DNA of 11,860 nucleotides, from NCBI GenBank assembly GCA_035934405.1, contig DASYXW010000073.1:1-11860 (forward strand), given 5' to 3'. The translations under genes and the position numbers were made by a program. This DNA is from DASYXW01 sp035934405. Lineage in GTDB: Bacteria > Acidobacteriota > Terriglobia > UBA7540. Each line of letters starts with the position of its first letter. Position 1 is the stretch's first letter. Below, one piece after another: positions 1 through 8,638 of the stretch. The notes beneath the pieces are model-generated. The model was not told where the DNA came from, ran no database searches, and saw nothing but the letters and a program-made list of their open reading frames with translations.

Positions 1-93
1 GGCATGTTCAAACATGACCAGCTCTTCGACGGCAGCAAAGTCTACGCCTTGGCGAACGCCCCGGCCCCTGCGCCCGAGGAGGTCCTCGCATGA
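1..93 (+). CDS. 3' end of an unidentified protein (left copy), partial
   Basis: An open frame enters from the left edge and ends at TGA 91-93, giving the last 30 residues of a protein, starting GMFKHDQLFDGSKVYAL and ending in an Ala/Pro-rich stretch and EEVLA. Almost every third codon position is G or C, which supports real coding. I do not recognise the family. The same sequence, base for base, occurs inverted at the right edge, so this is one of two identical gene ends pointing into the window. The 43 bases after the stop (94-136) are also shared and are much more AT-rich than the surroundings, as the end of an insertion sequence could be; that reading is inference. A transposase is possible, but no transposase motif is visible in this short tail. 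Confidence 0.55.
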   Translation, partial: GMFKHDQLFDGSKVYALANAPAPAPEEVLA

Positions 94-136
94 TTCTGAA
101 CGAAATTTACGCTTTACAAACAAGAGAGAATCTACC
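1..136 (+). repeat. Left arm of a perfect inverted repeat (at least 136 bp)
   Basis: Positions 1-136 are the exact reverse complement of 11720-11855, with no mismatch. Base 137 (g) is the first to differ from its partner at 11719. The outer limit is unknown because the window begins inside the repeat. The arm contains the 3' end of an unidentified gene plus a 43-bp AT-rich tail. The inner edge lies 2 bp before the stop codon of the GloVer protein gene at 139. Confidence 0.95.
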
Positions 137-138
137 GG

Positions 139-1620
139 CTACGGCAGCACCTGAAAATTGACGTTGCTGGTCAAGGTGCCGCTCGGCAAGGTGACCTGGA
201 CCTGTCCGGTGGTAGCGCCGGTTGGGACCGTGGTCTTGAGGTAGGTGGACGACTCTACCGTGAAGGTCGCGACGACACCGTTAAACGTGACGCCGGTGGC
301 CAGGGCCAGATTGTTTCCCAAAATCTTGACGGCTGTTCCTGTCTTCCCGGCCGTCGGCACTGATTTTATGAAGGGGCCTAACCCGACAGACACACTATAG
401 ACGGTGCCATAACCTGTCTCGGATTTAAGAGTGGTTCCGTAGAAGGTTCCGTTCGTAGCCTGAACCAGACCTGCAACAGGCGTGTCGCCGCCGGAATTGT
501 TGAAGCTGTGCAGCCGGGTCAGCACGCCCTCGGGTGTTATTTCGAAAACCGTGCCGTAGTTACCGGGGCCGCCGCCGTTCGCTCCGGTCCCATAGAAGTT
601 GCCGTCCGTGCCCTGAACCAGTCCACTGGGACCCCAGCCGACAGGGAAGGTGAGGCTGGTTAGCGTGGTAAACGTTCCCTGTGGCGTGATCTTGAACACG
701 GTTCCACAGCTGAAGGGCGCACAGCTCTGACTGGACCCTCCCCCACCTGTCGTGCCGTAGAAGTTTCCGTCGGTGGCCTCAATTAACGTCCCTCCAGGCC
801 CCCAACCTTCCGCGCCCGTGCCCGTGAAGCTGTGCAGAGTGGTCAGCGCGCCCTGGGGAGTGATCTTAAAAACGGTGCCGCAGCCGCCGAAGCGAGTGCA
901 GGAGCCTCCTTGAGTCGTCGTCCCGTAAAGGTTCCCGTCTGTCCCTTGCACGAGACCGGCCAGATAGTAGGGGGAATAACCGCCATCGTTGCTCGAACTG
1001 AAATCGTAAAGCGTTGTCAGCACCCCGTTCGGTGTGATCTTGAAAACGGTGCCACAGCCGTCGTAGCAGGTGCCGCCTAGGTACGTTGTCCCATAGAAAT
1101 TACCATCGCTGCCCTGCACTAAGGCGCCCGGGCCGGCACCTCCAGGGCAATCCGTCGTTTGGGTGCAGGAGCCGTCGAAGCTATGGAGCACAGTCAGGGC
1201 GCCCGCCGGCGTGATCTTGAAAACGGTGCCGCAACCAGTCCCGTTGCAAGCGTTGGGGTCCGGTCCCCCAAAATACGTTGTGCCGTAAAAGTTGCCGTCG
1301 GTAGCTAGAACCAGGGCGGTCTGCGGACCATTCCCGTCAGTGCCATCGAAGTTATGAATCGTGGTCAGCTTCCCTTGCGGAGTGATTTTGAATACAATTC
1401 CGTCAGTGCCGCCGAAGCTGTCGCCGTAAAGGTTCCCGTCGGTGCCTTGTACGAGGCCGGCCCAAGGGGACCCGTCGGCGTTGTCCAAGGTCAGGAGGGT
1501 CTTGAAGACCACGCGAGAGGCATTCTGTCCCGCCTCCTGCTCCTGCGCCCCCAACCCGGTCACAACCGACACCACAGCGAAAAGCGCGATTCCGGTTCCC
1601 GTAATCATTCTCGATTTCAT
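139..1620 (-). CDS. Secreted GloVer tandem-repeat protein with C-terminal IPT/TIG domain
   Basis: This gene encodes a 493-residue, probably exported protein. Residues 1-25 form a signal peptide: KSR basic end, hydrophobic core, then GLGAQ. About seven repeats of roughly 45-65 residues follow, each with the pattern LVQGTDGNLYGTT...GTVFKITPxGxLTTLHSF, typical of the choice-of-anchor GloVer family and probably forming a beta-propeller. The last 80 or so residues, from GPFIKSVPTAGKTGTAVKI, resemble an IPT/TIG immunoglobulin-like fold. I chose the ATG at 1620 because it precedes the signal peptide and has AAGGAG six bases upstream. The frame is open back to 1758, but that extension is Arg/Gly-rich with no signal peptide. 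Cysteine pairs in several repeats (CGTVF with an upstream Cys) suggest extracytoplasmic disulfides. Ligand and biological role are unknown. Confidence 0.85.
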   Translation of the reverse strand: MKSRMITGTGIALFAVVSVVTGLGAQEQEAGQNASRVVFKTLLTLDNADGSPWAGLVQGTDGNLYGDSFGGTDGIVFKITPQGKLTTIHNFDGTDGNGPQTALVLATDGNFYGTTYFGGPDPNACNGTGCGTVFKITPAGALTVLHSFDGSCTQTTDCPGGAGPGALVQGSDGNFYGTTYLGGTCYDGCGTVFKITPNGVLTTLYDFSSSNDGGYSPYYLAGLVQGTDGNLYGTTTQGGSCTRFGGCGTVFKITPQGALTTLHSFTGTGAEGWGPGGTLIEATDGNFYGTTGGGGSSQSCAPFSCGTVFKITPQGTFTTLTSLTFPVGWGPSGLVQGTDGNFYGTGANGGGPGNYGTVFEITPEGVLTRLHSFNNSGGDTPVAGLVQATNGTFYGTTLKSETGYGTVYSVSVGLGPFIKSVPTAGKTGTAVKILGNNLALATGVTFNGVVATFTVESSTYLKTTVPTGATTGQVQVTLPSGTLTSNVNFQVLP

Positions 1621-1708
1621 ACTGGCTCCTTGGCGGCATATTAGCACAGAGCAAGGGTAGCGCAAACCCCGCCTTCCAGGGTCTGCGGCTCTTGTGCTCG
1701 TCGCCTCG

Positions 1709-1740
1709 AAAAGCCGCGGACCTTGTGCCAGAGGTCCGCG
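1709..1740 (-). terminator. Rho-independent terminator-like hairpin after the DUF2834 gene
   Basis: A perfect 9-bp stem (1715-1723 CGCGGACCT with 1732-1740 AGGTCCGCG) encloses an 8-base loop. Read on the minus strand, it is followed by GC and then four T residues (1712-1709). It lies 25 bp past the DUF2834 stop and about 90 bp before the GloVer start, so it would separate the two transcripts. The T run is short, so termination may be leaky. Confidence 0.6.
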
Positions 1741-1764
1741 CCACGCTTGCTTTCCCATCCGCGG

Positions 1765-2085
1765 CTAGGTTCGCTCCAGCGCGAGCTCCCGCCGGTACAG
1801 AAACAGCGACAAGCCGAGCGCCACTCCCACCGTCAGCAGGGCGGCGACCGGCAGCCACCGGTAGCGCACGCTGGCTCGCGCGCCTTCGGCGCGCATAAAG
1901 ACCAGGAACACGACCGCGCCCACCAGCACATCGAGGCCGAAGAAACCGCTGATCCGATTGGCAAACAGTTGGTGGAGAAGCAGCGGGAAATTGAAGCCGT
2001 TCTCCGCCACCCGCGGCAGGAACTGCCAGTATGGCAGGACCAGCGAGAGCACACACAAAGCCAGGTAGATCGTCTTCAGTCTCAT
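1765..2085 (-). CDS. DUF2834 family small membrane protein
   Basis: This is a 106-residue hydrophobic protein. It matches the DUF2834 pattern as I know it: N-terminal helix with LCVLSLVLPYWQF, a PRVAENGF segment, LFANRISGFFGLDVLVGAVVFLVF, a basic loop (MRAEGARASVRYR), and a last helix with GVALGLSLFLYRRE. Three or four membrane helices are expected, at about residues 5-22, 45-66 and 77-98, in the inner membrane. Length is normal for the family. The ATG at 2085 has GGGGAGG four to five bases upstream. The family has no established function. A hairpin just downstream suggests a monocistronic transcript. The gene diverges from the radical SAM gene across a 288-bp gap. Confidence 0.85.
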   Translation of the reverse strand: MRLKTIYLALCVLSLVLPYWQFLPRVAENGFNFPLLLHQLFANRISGFFGLDVLVGAVVFLVFMRAEGARASVRYRWLPVAALLTVGVALGLSLFLYRRELALERT

Positions 2086-2141
2086 GCCGCCTCCCCGTCC
2101 CCTGATTCAAACCCTTGCCCGGCCATGTCCGGGTTGTCCGG

Positions 2142-2147
2142 ATTATA
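2142..2147 (-). promoter_or_regulatory. Candidate -10 box (TATAAT) for the DUF2834 gene
   Basis: On the minus strand positions 2147-2142 read TATAAT, a perfect sigma-70-type -10 hexamer, 57 bp upstream of the DUF2834 start in an otherwise GC-rich divergent intergenic region. No good TTGACA-like -35 box sits at 16-18 bp, so the call rests on the -10 box alone. Confidence 0.35.
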
Positions 2148-2263
2148 TTGCCTCCCGGAAGGCCGGAAGGCTTGCCCGGCGGTGAGTGAACCCACCAGCC
2201 AGCCCATTCGTCAAAGCCTCTCCGCCGCCCGCCCCCTCTTTTTCCCCATTCGCCACTTTGCGG

Positions 2264-2292
2264 TTGTGGACCCAACCCGTTTGGAGTAACAT
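2264..2292 (+). promoter_or_regulatory. Weak candidate promoter for the radical SAM gene
   Basis: TTGTGG (2264-2269), a 17-bp spacer and TAACAT (2287-2292) resemble a weak sigma-70 promoter (3/6 and 4/6 matches), about 80 bp before the ATG at 2374. The match is within what chance could give. The rest of the 288-bp divergent region shows CCGG-rich short repeats, with TTGCCCGG at 2115 and again near 2172, and no other clear element. Confidence 0.2.
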
Positions 2293-2373
2293 CCAGATGG
2301 GTGTTTTCAGGCGAGCCAAGACCGACCTTCAAACAGCCCCCCAAAGAGAAGTTAGAGAGAAGATAAACACGAC

Positions 2374-3855
2374 ATGAATACCCTGCTGATTTACCCCGAA
2401 TGGCCAGACACCTACTGGAGTTTCAAGCACGCGCTGCCGTTTGAGGGCAAGCGCTCGGCCTACCCGCCCCTGGGCCTGCTCACCATCGCCCCGCTGCTGC
2501 CCAAGCACTGGCCGAAGCGCCTGGTGGATACCAACATCCGCCCCCTCACCGACGCCGACTTGAAGTGGGCGGACGTCGCCATGCTGAGCGGCATGCTGGT
2601 TCACAAGCAGGAAATCCTGAAGGTTCTCGCCCGTTGTCGCGCACGCGGCTTGAAGACGGTGATCGGCGGCCCCATCACCTCGAGCGTAGAGGAGCTGCCG
2701 CGGTACGCCGACCACGTGGTCGTCGGCGAGGCCGAAGGAATTATTGGCCCTCTCGCCGCTGGTCTCGAGAACGGAACGGCCAAGCCGCTGTACAAGGCCG
2801 ACGAGATGCCGAGCCTCGGCCTGACCCCGGTTCCCGACCTGAATCTCATCAACGCAAAGTATTACAGCTCCATGGCCATCCAGTACTCGCGCGGCTGCCC
2901 GTTTACCTGCGAGTTCTGCGACATCATTGAGATTTATGGCCGGCGCCCTCGCACGAAATCGCCCGAGCAGGTCGTGGCGGAGCTCGAGCAGCTTTACGAC
3001 CGTAAGTGGAAGGGCTCGGTTTTTATTGTCGACGACAACTTCATCGGCAACAAGAAAAAGGTGAAAGAGTTGCTGCCCGTGATGTCCGAATGGAACGCGC
3101 GCCGCGGGAATCCGTTCACGTTCTTTACCGAGGCCTCGCTCAACTTGGCGGACGACAGCGACCTATTGCAGATGATGAAAGACGCCCGCTTCAACCGGGT
3201 ATTCCTCGGAATCGAGACGCCAGTCGAGGCCAGTTTGAAAGAAGCGCAGAAGCTCCAGAACACGCGGCGCAGCCTGATGGACAGCGTCCATCGCATCCAG
3301 AGTTACGGCATGGAAGTCATGGCGGGCTTCATCGTCGGCTTCGACAACGACCCGGAGGACATTTTTGACCGCCAGGTGGAGTTCATCCAGGAAAGCGGAA
3401 TCCCGATGGCGATGGTCGGACTCCTGCTCGCCCTGCCCGGCACCCAGCTCTATCGCCGCCTTTTTAAGGAAGGCCGCATCGTGGAAGAAGGCAGTGGCGA
3501 CAACATGGACTTGAGCCTGAATTTTATTCCCAAGATGAATGCGCAGCGGCTCATTGACGGTTACCGCTCCATCCTGCAGCGCATCTATCAGCCCGACGCT
3601 TACTACGAGCGCGTCCTCAGGTTCCTCTCGCAATTCAAGCCGGTGTGCCACACCCAGCGCACCATGTCGGATTACAAGGCGCTGGCCCGCTCGATTCTCA
3701 AGCAGGGGGTCTTCGGCGATTCGCGGCGGAGCTATTGGAAGTTCGTCATCGAGGCTGCCACCCGCTACCGGCATGCCTTTGACACCGCCATGACACTGGC
3801 CATCATGGGATACCACTTTCAAACCCTCACCCGCGTTGTCTGCGAGGAAGTCTAG
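2374..3855 (+). CDS. B12-binding-type radical SAM protein with DUF4070 C-terminus (HpnP-related)
   Basis: This is a 493-residue cytoplasmic protein. Residues 1-150 resemble the cobalamin-binding Rossmann-like domain of B12-dependent radical SAM enzymes (LLIYPEWPDTYWSFKHAL, PPLGLLTIAPLLP, VIGGPITSS, VVVGEAEG). The canonical DxHxxG cobalamin-ligand motif is absent. The radical SAM core follows, with the [4Fe-4S] motif CPFTCEFC giving Cys175, Cys179 and Cys182. VDDNFIGNKKK, VFLGIETP and AGFIVGFDND are typical core blocks. The last 110 or so residues match the DUF4070 extension, ending with YWKF and MGYHF. Hopanoid C-2 methylase HpnP belongs to this architecture and is similar in layout, but many uncharacterised paralogues share it, so I do not assign the substrate. 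No strong Shine-Dalgarno precedes the ATG. The lyase gene starts 23 bp downstream, so co-transcription is likely. Confidence 0.85.
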   Translation: MNTLLIYPEWPDTYWSFKHALPFEGKRSAYPPLGLLTIAPLLPKHWPKRLVDTNIRPLTDADLKWADVAMLSGMLVHKQEILKVLARCRARGLKTVIGGPITSSVEELPRYADHVVVGEAEGIIGPLAAGLENGTAKPLYKADEMPSLGLTPVPDLNLINAKYYSSMAIQYSRGCPFTCEFCDIIEIYGRRPRTKSPEQVVAELEQLYDRKWKGSVFIVDDNFIGNKKKVKELLPVMSEWNARRGNPFTFFTEASLNLADDSDLLQMMKDARFNRVFLGIETPVEASLKEAQKLQNTRRSLMDSVHRIQSYGMEVMAGFIVGFDNDPEDIFDRQVEFIQESGIPMAMVGLLLALPGTQLYRRLFKEGRIVEEGSGDNMDLSLNFIPKMNAQRLIDGYRSILQRIYQPDAYYERVLRFLSQFKPVCHTQRTMSDYKALARSILKQGVFGDSRRSYWKFVIEAATRYRHAFDTAMTLAIMGYHFQTLTRVVCEEV

Positions 3856-3878
3856 AGCGAGCCAGGGCCGGTCACACC

Positions 3879-5306
<1,428 letters not shown>

Positions 5307-5309
5307 CGA

Positions 5310-6191
5310 TCAGCGAAAACTTCTCGTTCCTGGCTCCTCATTCTCGTTCCCCGTTTCCCGCTCCAAATACTTGACCAGTACCACCTCGTTCTGCTTCTCG
5401 TTGTAGACCATCTCGTCCACCATGGCGCGCGCCATCAACAGGCCGAAGCCGCCGGGACGCATGCCCTTCTCCTCGCGCAGCCGCTCATGCTCGGCCGGCT
5501 TGCCGGGCGGGTTGGCCAGGGCGGAGTGCGGCAGGCTTTCAAAGCGGAAGCCGGCGCCGGGGTCGGCGATGCGATACATCACCATGCGAGCGGTGCGCAG
5601 GCAGGCGATGCGAACTTTGCGCGCCGGGTCGAGGCGGCCGCCCCATTCGACGGCGTTCATCAGTAACTCGCGAAACGCCTTGCCCACGGAATCGCGCGCG
5701 TCGGCAGGCAGATCCGATCTCATCGCTCCGAGAAAGGCATAGATGCGCTCCGCCGCTTCGAGCGTGCAGGGCACCAGCAATTCGATCCAGTGGGAACTCG
5801 CCGAGACAATTTCGATCGGCGCAGGCGGCGCCTCCGCTTCGAGCGCCTCGCGCACGACCTCGACGAGCGCCTTGGGGGCGACCGGCTTGGTGATGTAACG
5901 ATAGGCCCGGCCGCGCGCGGCGTCGAGCACGGTGGCCGGATCGTCGTCGCCGGTCATCATCACCGCGCGGGGCGGTGATGGCACTTCCTGGAGGCGATCG
6001 AGCAACTCGAGGCCGTTCATCCGCGGCATGCGGATATCAAGCAGAACGAGGTCGAACGCGCGCCTCCCGAGTTCCTCCAGCGCCGCCACTCCGTCTTGTG
6101 CGCTGGAGGTCTCGAACCCGGCAGCGCCGAGGATCTCGCAGACCACTTCGCGCACTTGTGGATCGTCTTCCACCACCAGGATGTGTTGCAT
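5310..6191 (-). CDS. Response regulator receiver fused to an RsbW-like ATPase (anti-sigma-type) domain
   Basis: This is a 293-residue cytoplasmic signalling protein. Residues 1-118 are a CheY-like receiver: acidic pair Asp9/Asp10, phospho-acceptor Asp52 (LLDIRMP), Thr80 and Lys102 (TKP). Residues 130-276 form a GHKL/HATPase fold of the anti-sigma/serine-kinase kind, with N box FRELLMNAVEWG (Asn179), DPGAGF (210-215) and GGFGLL (248-252). It has no histidine-kinase dimerisation domain. Phosphorylation would plausibly switch binding or phosphorylation of a partner such as an anti-anti-sigma factor; none is encoded here, nor is a sensor kinase. The ATG at 6191 has GGAGG upstream. The gene starts 12 bp after the nucleoside hydrolase stop and is probably last in that operon. 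The C-terminal tail ETGNENEEPGTRSFR lies beyond the fold and is encoded by degenerate heptamer-like repeats. Confidence 0.85.
   Translation of the reverse strand: MQHILVVEDDPQVREVVCEILGAAGFETSSAQDGVAALEELGRRAFDLVLLDIRMPRMNGLELLDRLQEVPSPPRAVMMTGDDDPATVLDAARGRAYRYITKPVAPKALVEVVREALEAEAPPAPIEIVSASSHWIELLVPCTLEAAERIYAFLGAMRSDLPADARDSVGKAFRELLMNAVEWGGRLDPARKVRIACLRTARMVMYRIADPGAGFRFESLPHSALANPPGKPAEHERLREEKGMRPGGFGLLMARAMVDEMVYNEKQNEVVLVKYLERETGNENEEPGTRSFR
5323..5363. repeat. Degenerate heptamer repeat under the regulator's C-terminal tail
   Basis: On the plus strand the units CTCGTTC, CTGGCTC, CTCATTC, TCGTTC, CCCGTTT and CCCGCTC follow each other with a roughly 7-bp period. The array is imperfect, with one unit of six bases. 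It encodes the last 15 or so residues of the regulator, after the ATPase fold ends. Confidence 0.5.
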
Positions 6192-6203
6192 CGTCCCTCC
6201 GCT

Positions 6204-7253
6204 TCATTTCCCCGCCAGCCGGGCGATAAGCATCTGAATGAACGCCTCGGCGTGTACGCCGACGCATACCTGAACGTTCGGCTCGACCTTGTCCACCGCC
6301 TCGATCCACAAGCGCCCCTCGTGGGGGACATCACGCTCGACCAGGTTGTGGCGGTTGGCGACGGTTTCGCCGCGCGTAAACTCGCCGCGCGTTTCGACGT
6401 CGACCCGCATCGGTTCGGTGCTCACCAGGGTGCGGTCGATCGCGGCGCCCACGGCGAGCGGGTCATACATAGGCGCCCCGCGGTAGCCATACTTCTCCGA
6501 AAGCCCTTCGAGAAAGTTCAGCACCCCAACCACGAAGTCGTTCTCAGGGCCGTGGGTTTTTGCAAGCTCGGCAATGTGCTCGGGCTCGACTAGGGTGCGG
6601 TCCCCCACATCAAGTCCGACCATGGTCAGCGGCCAGCCGGCGTTGAACACAATCTGTGCCGCCTCGGGGTCGCCGTAAATGTTAGCTTCGGCGGAGGCGT
6701 TGACGTTGCCGCCGGAAATCGAGCCGCCCATCACCACCACCTCTTTCACCAGCGGCACAATCGACGGGTCTTTCGAGACCGCGAGTGCGATGTTGGTCTC
6801 CGGGCCGATAGGCACGAGCGTGATCTGGTGGGGATACTTGTGCACGAGCTCGATGATCAGGTCGGGGCCGAAGCGCGGGTCGGCCTGGCATTTTGCGGGC
6901 GGCAGCTCGATATTGGCCAGACCATTCAAGCCGTGCCAGAACTCCGCCGTGATGAGCTTTTGATTGAGCGGATGCTGCGCCCCGCCCGCCACCGGAATAT
7001 CGCACCGGCCGGCAAGCGAAACGAGCTTCAACGCGTTTTCGAGACCTTGCTGGGCTGTCACGTTCCCCGGCACCACGGTAATCGCCTTCACGTCAAGCTC
7101 CGGCGAGTTGAGCGCCAGCAGAATCGCCAGGGCATCATCGGTGCCGGGGTCGGTGTCAATAATCACCGGCCGCGGCGCGGATGACTGTCCGGCCGCGCCG
7201 ACCACGGTGACGAGGAATATCGCGATCAGAATCAGGTTGAACAAGCGCTTCAT
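6204..7253 (-). CDS. Secreted inosine/uridine-preferring nucleoside hydrolase
   Basis: This is a 349-residue nucleoside N-ribohydrolase, which splits ribonucleosides into base and ribose. Residues 1-22 form a clear signal peptide (MKRLFNLILIAIFLVTVVGAAGQ), so the enzyme is periplasmic or extracellular, unlike the cytoplasmic RihA/B/C. The calcium-binding signature DTDPGTDDALAI (Asp33, Asp35, Asp39, Asp40) is intact. Other family blocks are HGLNGL (107-112), PIGPETNIALA (148-158), AEANIYGDPEAA (188-199) and the distal metal ligand Asp264 in MYDPLAVGAA. Base preference cannot be read from sequence. The frame is open upstream to 7709, but only the ATG at 7253 gives the signal peptide, and GAAGGTG precedes it. 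It lies 29 bp after the exporter gene and 12 bp before the regulator gene, so nucleoside salvage outside the cytoplasm may be co-controlled with them. Confidence 0.88.
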   Translation of the reverse strand: MKRLFNLILIAIFLVTVVGAAGQSSAPRPVIIDTDPGTDDALAILLALNSPELDVKAITVVPGNVTAQQGLENALKLVSLAGRCDIPVAGGAQHPLNQKLITAEFWHGLNGLANIELPPAKCQADPRFGPDLIIELVHKYPHQITLVPIGPETNIALAVSKDPSIVPLVKEVVVMGGSISGGNVNASAEANIYGDPEAAQIVFNAGWPLTMVGLDVGDRTLVEPEHIAELAKTHGPENDFVVGVLNFLEGLSEKYGYRGAPMYDPLAVGAAIDRTLVSTEPMRVDVETRGEFTRGETVANRHNLVERDVPHEGRLWIEAVDKVEPNVQVCVGVHAEAFIQMLIARLAGK

Positions 7254-7282
7254 GTTTTCACCTTCGCCATCTGAAGTGTAGG

Positions 7283-8206
7283 CTACAGCGCAATCCATCC
7301 GTGCCGGATCAGCTCCAGCGACCCCACCAGTACGATGATCCAAAGCAGAACACCTTGAAGGAGCGGCCGCGGCCCGACCTCTCTGAGCGTGCGGCGCGAA
7401 ATTCCCGTCCCGATCAAGTAAAGGGTCACGGTCAAACCGATTATCGCCACGTGCGAGAGGCGCGAGTATAGCGGTGCGCCGGCTGGCAAGTAGGTGGCAA
7501 CCACAGTCGCGAGGCAGAAGTAGAGAATGAACCACGGCCACTGAATGTTGGCGCTCCTGTGCTTCACCGCCGCAGTGCCGAGCGAGACCGGAACGATCCA
7601 GAGCGCCCGGGCCAGCTTGACCGTGGTGGCCACGGCCAGAGCCACGGCGCCGTACTTCACCGAGGCGCCCACCACGGAACTGGTGTCGTGAATGGCCAGC
7701 GCCGCCCACAGTCCGAACTGGGTCTGGGTGAGCTTGAGGGCCGCGCCGATAAGGGGAAAGGTAAACAGAGCGATGGAATTGAGGGAGAACACCGTGCCGA
7801 GCGACACCGACATTTCATGGTCGTTGGCGCCCAGAATCGGCGCCACCGCGGCGATGGCGCTGCCGCCGCAAATCGCCGTGCCGGTTGAGATCAGGTAGGA
7901 CGAGGTTCCCGTGACGCCCAGGAGTTTCCCGAGGGCCAGGCCGAGCGCGAGCGCCACGGTGATGCTGCCGCACGTGTAAATGAAACCGGAACGTCCGGCG
8001 CGCAGCACGGCGTGGAGGTCCATGCCGAAGCCGAGTCCTACTACGGAGGCTTGCAAGAGGAACTTGGAGACCTTCCGCGCGCGCTGCGGAAACGGGTGAG
8101 TGAAGGCCAGGCCGAAGGCGATGCCCAGCGCCAGCGCGATCGGCGGCGACAACAGGCTGCTGGCGGCCCCGGCAAGCCCGACAATGAAAAGAATCTTCGC
8201 AGTCAC
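7283..8206 (-). CDS. YeiH/UPF0324 family putative sulfate exporter
   Basis: This is a 307-residue polytopic inner-membrane protein, about nine or ten helices, of the YeiH family, annotated by homology as putative sulfate exporters; transport has little direct proof. Visible family signatures are VVGLGFGMDL (55-64), STGTAICGGSAIAAVAPIL (107-125), SVSLGTVFSLNSIALFTFPLIG (133-154, pore-region helix) and AIHDTSSVVGAS (171-182). The start is a GTG at 8206 with only a weak GGAAAA upstream; no nearby in-frame ATG gives a better family N-terminus. The length is slightly short for the family but contains all core blocks. It is the first gene of a likely operon with the nucleoside hydrolase and the receiver-ATPase protein. 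No LysR-type regulator, often seen beside yeiH homologues, is present here. Confidence 0.85.
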   Translation of the reverse strand: MTAKILFIVGLAGAASSLLSPPIALALGIAFGLAFTHPFPQRARKVSKFLLQASVVGLGFGMDLHAVLRAGRSGFIYTCGSITVALALGLALGKLLGVTGTSSYLISTGTAICGGSAIAAVAPILGANDHEMSVSLGTVFSLNSIALFTFPLIGAALKLTQTQFGLWAALAIHDTSSVVGASVKYGAVALAVATTVKLARALWIVPVSLGTAAVKHRSANIQWPWFILYFCLATVVATYLPAGAPLYSRLSHVAIIGLTVTLYLIGTGISRRTLREVGPRPLLQGVLLWIIVLVGSLELIRHGWIAL

Positions 8207-8294
8207 AGATTTTTCCGTAGCCGGCAGTCTAACACGATTCGGTGATTCTGTGAGACAAGAGACTGTAGCCTACTCAAGTAGCCTCAATACGCCT

Positions 8295-8585
8295 TCAGTC
8301 GGAACGGAAATCAAACCGCAGCGTGTCGGACACCACGGGACCGGCGACTTCCTTGACGAATCTCTGATGGTCGGGATCGACGCGGTAAGCGTCAAGCGCG
8401 GCGGCGTTCTCGAACTCCATGACCAGGGCGACGGCGCAGGTTCCACCTTCCAGGCTCCGGCCCGCCCTGAAGTTCTTGACCCCGGGGACGAGGGGAATCT
8501 TCTGCCGGGCCTGCTCCACGAGTCGCGCTTCGTCTCGTTCGGTCGTCCCGGGTTTCATGGCGTAAAGAACGACGTGACAGATCAT
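8295..8585 (-). CDS. Dabb (stress-responsive alpha/beta barrel) domain protein
   Basis: This is a 96-residue single-domain protein of the Dabb ferredoxin-like dimeric barrel family. It begins MICHVVLYAMKPGTTERDEARL and contains the typical IPLVPGVKNFRAGRS and ALVMEFENAAALDAYRVDPDHQRFV, with the conserved YxxDPxHxxFV near the end. Members are small cytoplasmic dimers, some with lyase or cyclase roles, most without known function. The start at 8585 has a strong GGAGG four bases upstream. The open frame runs back to 8687, but that extension is encoded partly by a palindromic repeat and is not family-like. It lies 88 bp upstream of the exporter gene on the same strand, so read-through into that operon is possible. 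Confidence 0.85.
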   Translation of the reverse strand: MICHVVLYAMKPGTTERDEARLVEQARQKIPLVPGVKNFRAGRSLEGGTCAVALVMEFENAAALDAYRVDPDHQRFVKEVAGPVVSDTLRFDFRSD

Positions 8586-8638
8586 GATTCCTCCCTCAGA
8601 TGGGCTTCCTCCGTGCAGCCTCCGCGGCTTCGGGAGTG

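Noticed and set aside
90..161. 23-codon ORF starting in the ATGA overlap at the left arm (MILNEIYALQTRENLP...)
   Set aside because: It is AT-rich, without a typical ribosome site, and its C-terminus differs between the two arms, so it is probably non-coding tail of the repeat.
1638..1643. TAATAT as a -10 box for the GloVer gene (minus strand)
   Set aside because: Its predicted start point would fall on the AAGGAG ribosome site, leaving almost no leader.
1621..1758. 46-residue N-terminal extension of the GloVer protein
   Set aside because: It is Arg/Gly/Pro-rich, lacks a ribosome site and would bury the signal peptide; ATG 1620 has AAGGAG upstream.
1403..2344. 313-codon minus-strand frame
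   Set aside because: It overlaps both the DUF2834 and GloVer genes, is rich in Arg/Gly/Pro and has no family-like blocks, so it is a high-GC shadow frame.
2297..2377. 26-codon leader ORF overlapping the radical SAM start by ATGA
   Set aside because: It has no ribosome site and no codon bias. The overlap could allow translational coupling, but one short ORF is not enough support.
7254..7709. 152-residue upstream extension of the nucleoside hydrolase frame
   Set aside because: It overlaps the exporter gene in another frame and is Arg/His/Gly-rich shadow sequence; the signal peptide starts at 7253.
8226..8258. TTGTCT ... TGTTAGACT as a promoter for the exporter operon (minus strand)
   Set aside because: The spacer is 21 bp, too long. 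The extended -10 alone (TGTTAGACT) is suggestive but not enough to annotate.
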